Assembly (NCBI GenBank): GCA_021927905.1
Contig: BLLK01000069.1
Coordinates: 1,426,001 to 1,490,000, forward strand
Source of the DNA: Chaetoceros tenuissimus
Lineage: Eukaryota; Bacillariophyta; Thalassiosirophyceae; Chaetocerotales; Chaetocerotaceae
Direction of reading: 5' to 3'
Length of the DNA: 64,000 nt
Part shown: positions 63,721 through 64,000 of the stretch, in pieces
How the letters are laid out: each line of letters opens with the position of its first letter
Position numbering within the stretch: position 1 is the first letter of the stretch
Position numbers and translations under genes: made by a program
Notes under the pieces: generated by a model
What the model saw: the letters and a program-made list of their open reading frames with translations, nothing else
Told to the model about the DNA's origin: nothing
Database searches by the model: none

Positions 63721-64000
63721 ATGGGATTTGGAACAAGCTTTCGTAAGGCTCGACGCAAAGGCTGGGAAAATGCGTATATCGACTATGAAACACTCAAACT
63801 CTTGCTGACACAAATAGAAACAGTCTATGAAGAGAATTCTGGACAATCTGGAGATAGCTTATACTACAATGGACTTAGTGGTTTCGGCGAGGATGCATTT
63901 GATATGACATATGATCAAAATCATGATGAAAGGCTTACTTTGTTAAACAGGAATAGGAAGCGACAGAGGAAAAACAGACAAAAAGAAAGTTTACTTAAAA
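63721..64000 (+). CDS. SPX-domain protein, N-terminal part (runs off the window)
   Basis: Starts at ATG 63721 and stays open to base 64000. The start MGFGTSFRKARRKGWENAYI resembles SPX domains (MKFGKxLxxxxxPEWxxxYIDY), with YIDYETLKLLLTQIE as the classic first helix. SPX domains sense inositol pyrophosphates and phosphate status in VTC, PHO and transporter proteins. The fused C-terminal partner is outside the window. Confidence 0.75.
   Translation, partial: MGFGTSFRKARRKGWENAYIDYETLKLLLTQIETVYEENSGQSGDSLYYNGLSGFGEDAFDMTYDQNHDERLTLLNRNRKRQRKNRQKESLLK

Overview
The window is nuclear DNA of a photosynthetic stramenopile, most likely a diatom. Several proteins begin with a signal peptide ending in the ASAFAP-type motif that sends proteins to the complex plastid (nucleoside diphosphate kinase, zeta-carotene desaturase, a repeat protein). 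Genes are compact and AT-rich, on both strands, with few introns. Introns are mostly 41-107 nt with GT-AG ends, and they were placed here by matching reading phase and protein family. A Chaetoceros-like centric diatom would fit, but the genus is a guess.

Layout. 1-3.9 kb: three MYND zinc-finger paralogues (one cut by the window edge, one with a frame break or tiny intron, one intact). 4.2-15 kb: an intact YbeY RNase followed by a decayed lipoxygenase copy, a 2075-residue secreted protein with a nearly identical internal repeat, then a decayed YbeY fragment followed by an intact secreted lipoxygenase. The two YbeY/lipoxygenase pairs are a segmental duplication in which each copy kept the opposite gene. 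15-24 kb: a membrane-anchored methyltransferase-like protein, a secreted Cys-rich protein, COPII Sec23, an Fpg/Nei-UNG fusion DNA glycosylase, and a CDK10/11-type kinase. 24-36 kb: an HPP membrane protein, a membrane-anchored TTL-fold ligase, a plastid repeat protein, a seven-helix receptor, an HTTM-type membrane protein and a nucleotide-sugar transporter. 36-45 kb: a ubiquitin protease, a satellite-bearing inverted-repeat block, a PRA1 protein, a MITE-like element with target-site duplication, and two CRAL-TRIO paralogues that share a nearly identical tract.

45-64 kb: a UBL-PUB-STI1-UIM ubiquitin-system protein, an S51 peptidase, ribosomal protein S8, plastid NDPK, a CDV3-like protein, HSP20, a secreted SET-domain protein, zeta-carotene desaturase, LIS1, a CS-domain protein, three small or unknown proteins, an EamA transporter, and the start of an SPX-domain gene running off the end.

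The genes do not form one pathway. This is an ordinary eukaryotic gene neighbourhood, and many neighbours are divergently transcribed from intergenic stretches of 200-500 bp. The strongest points of interest are the glycosylase fusion, the reciprocally decayed duplication, the large repeat protein, and the transposon-like element at 39990-40646. No tRNA, rRNA, CRISPR array or virus-like element was recognised.
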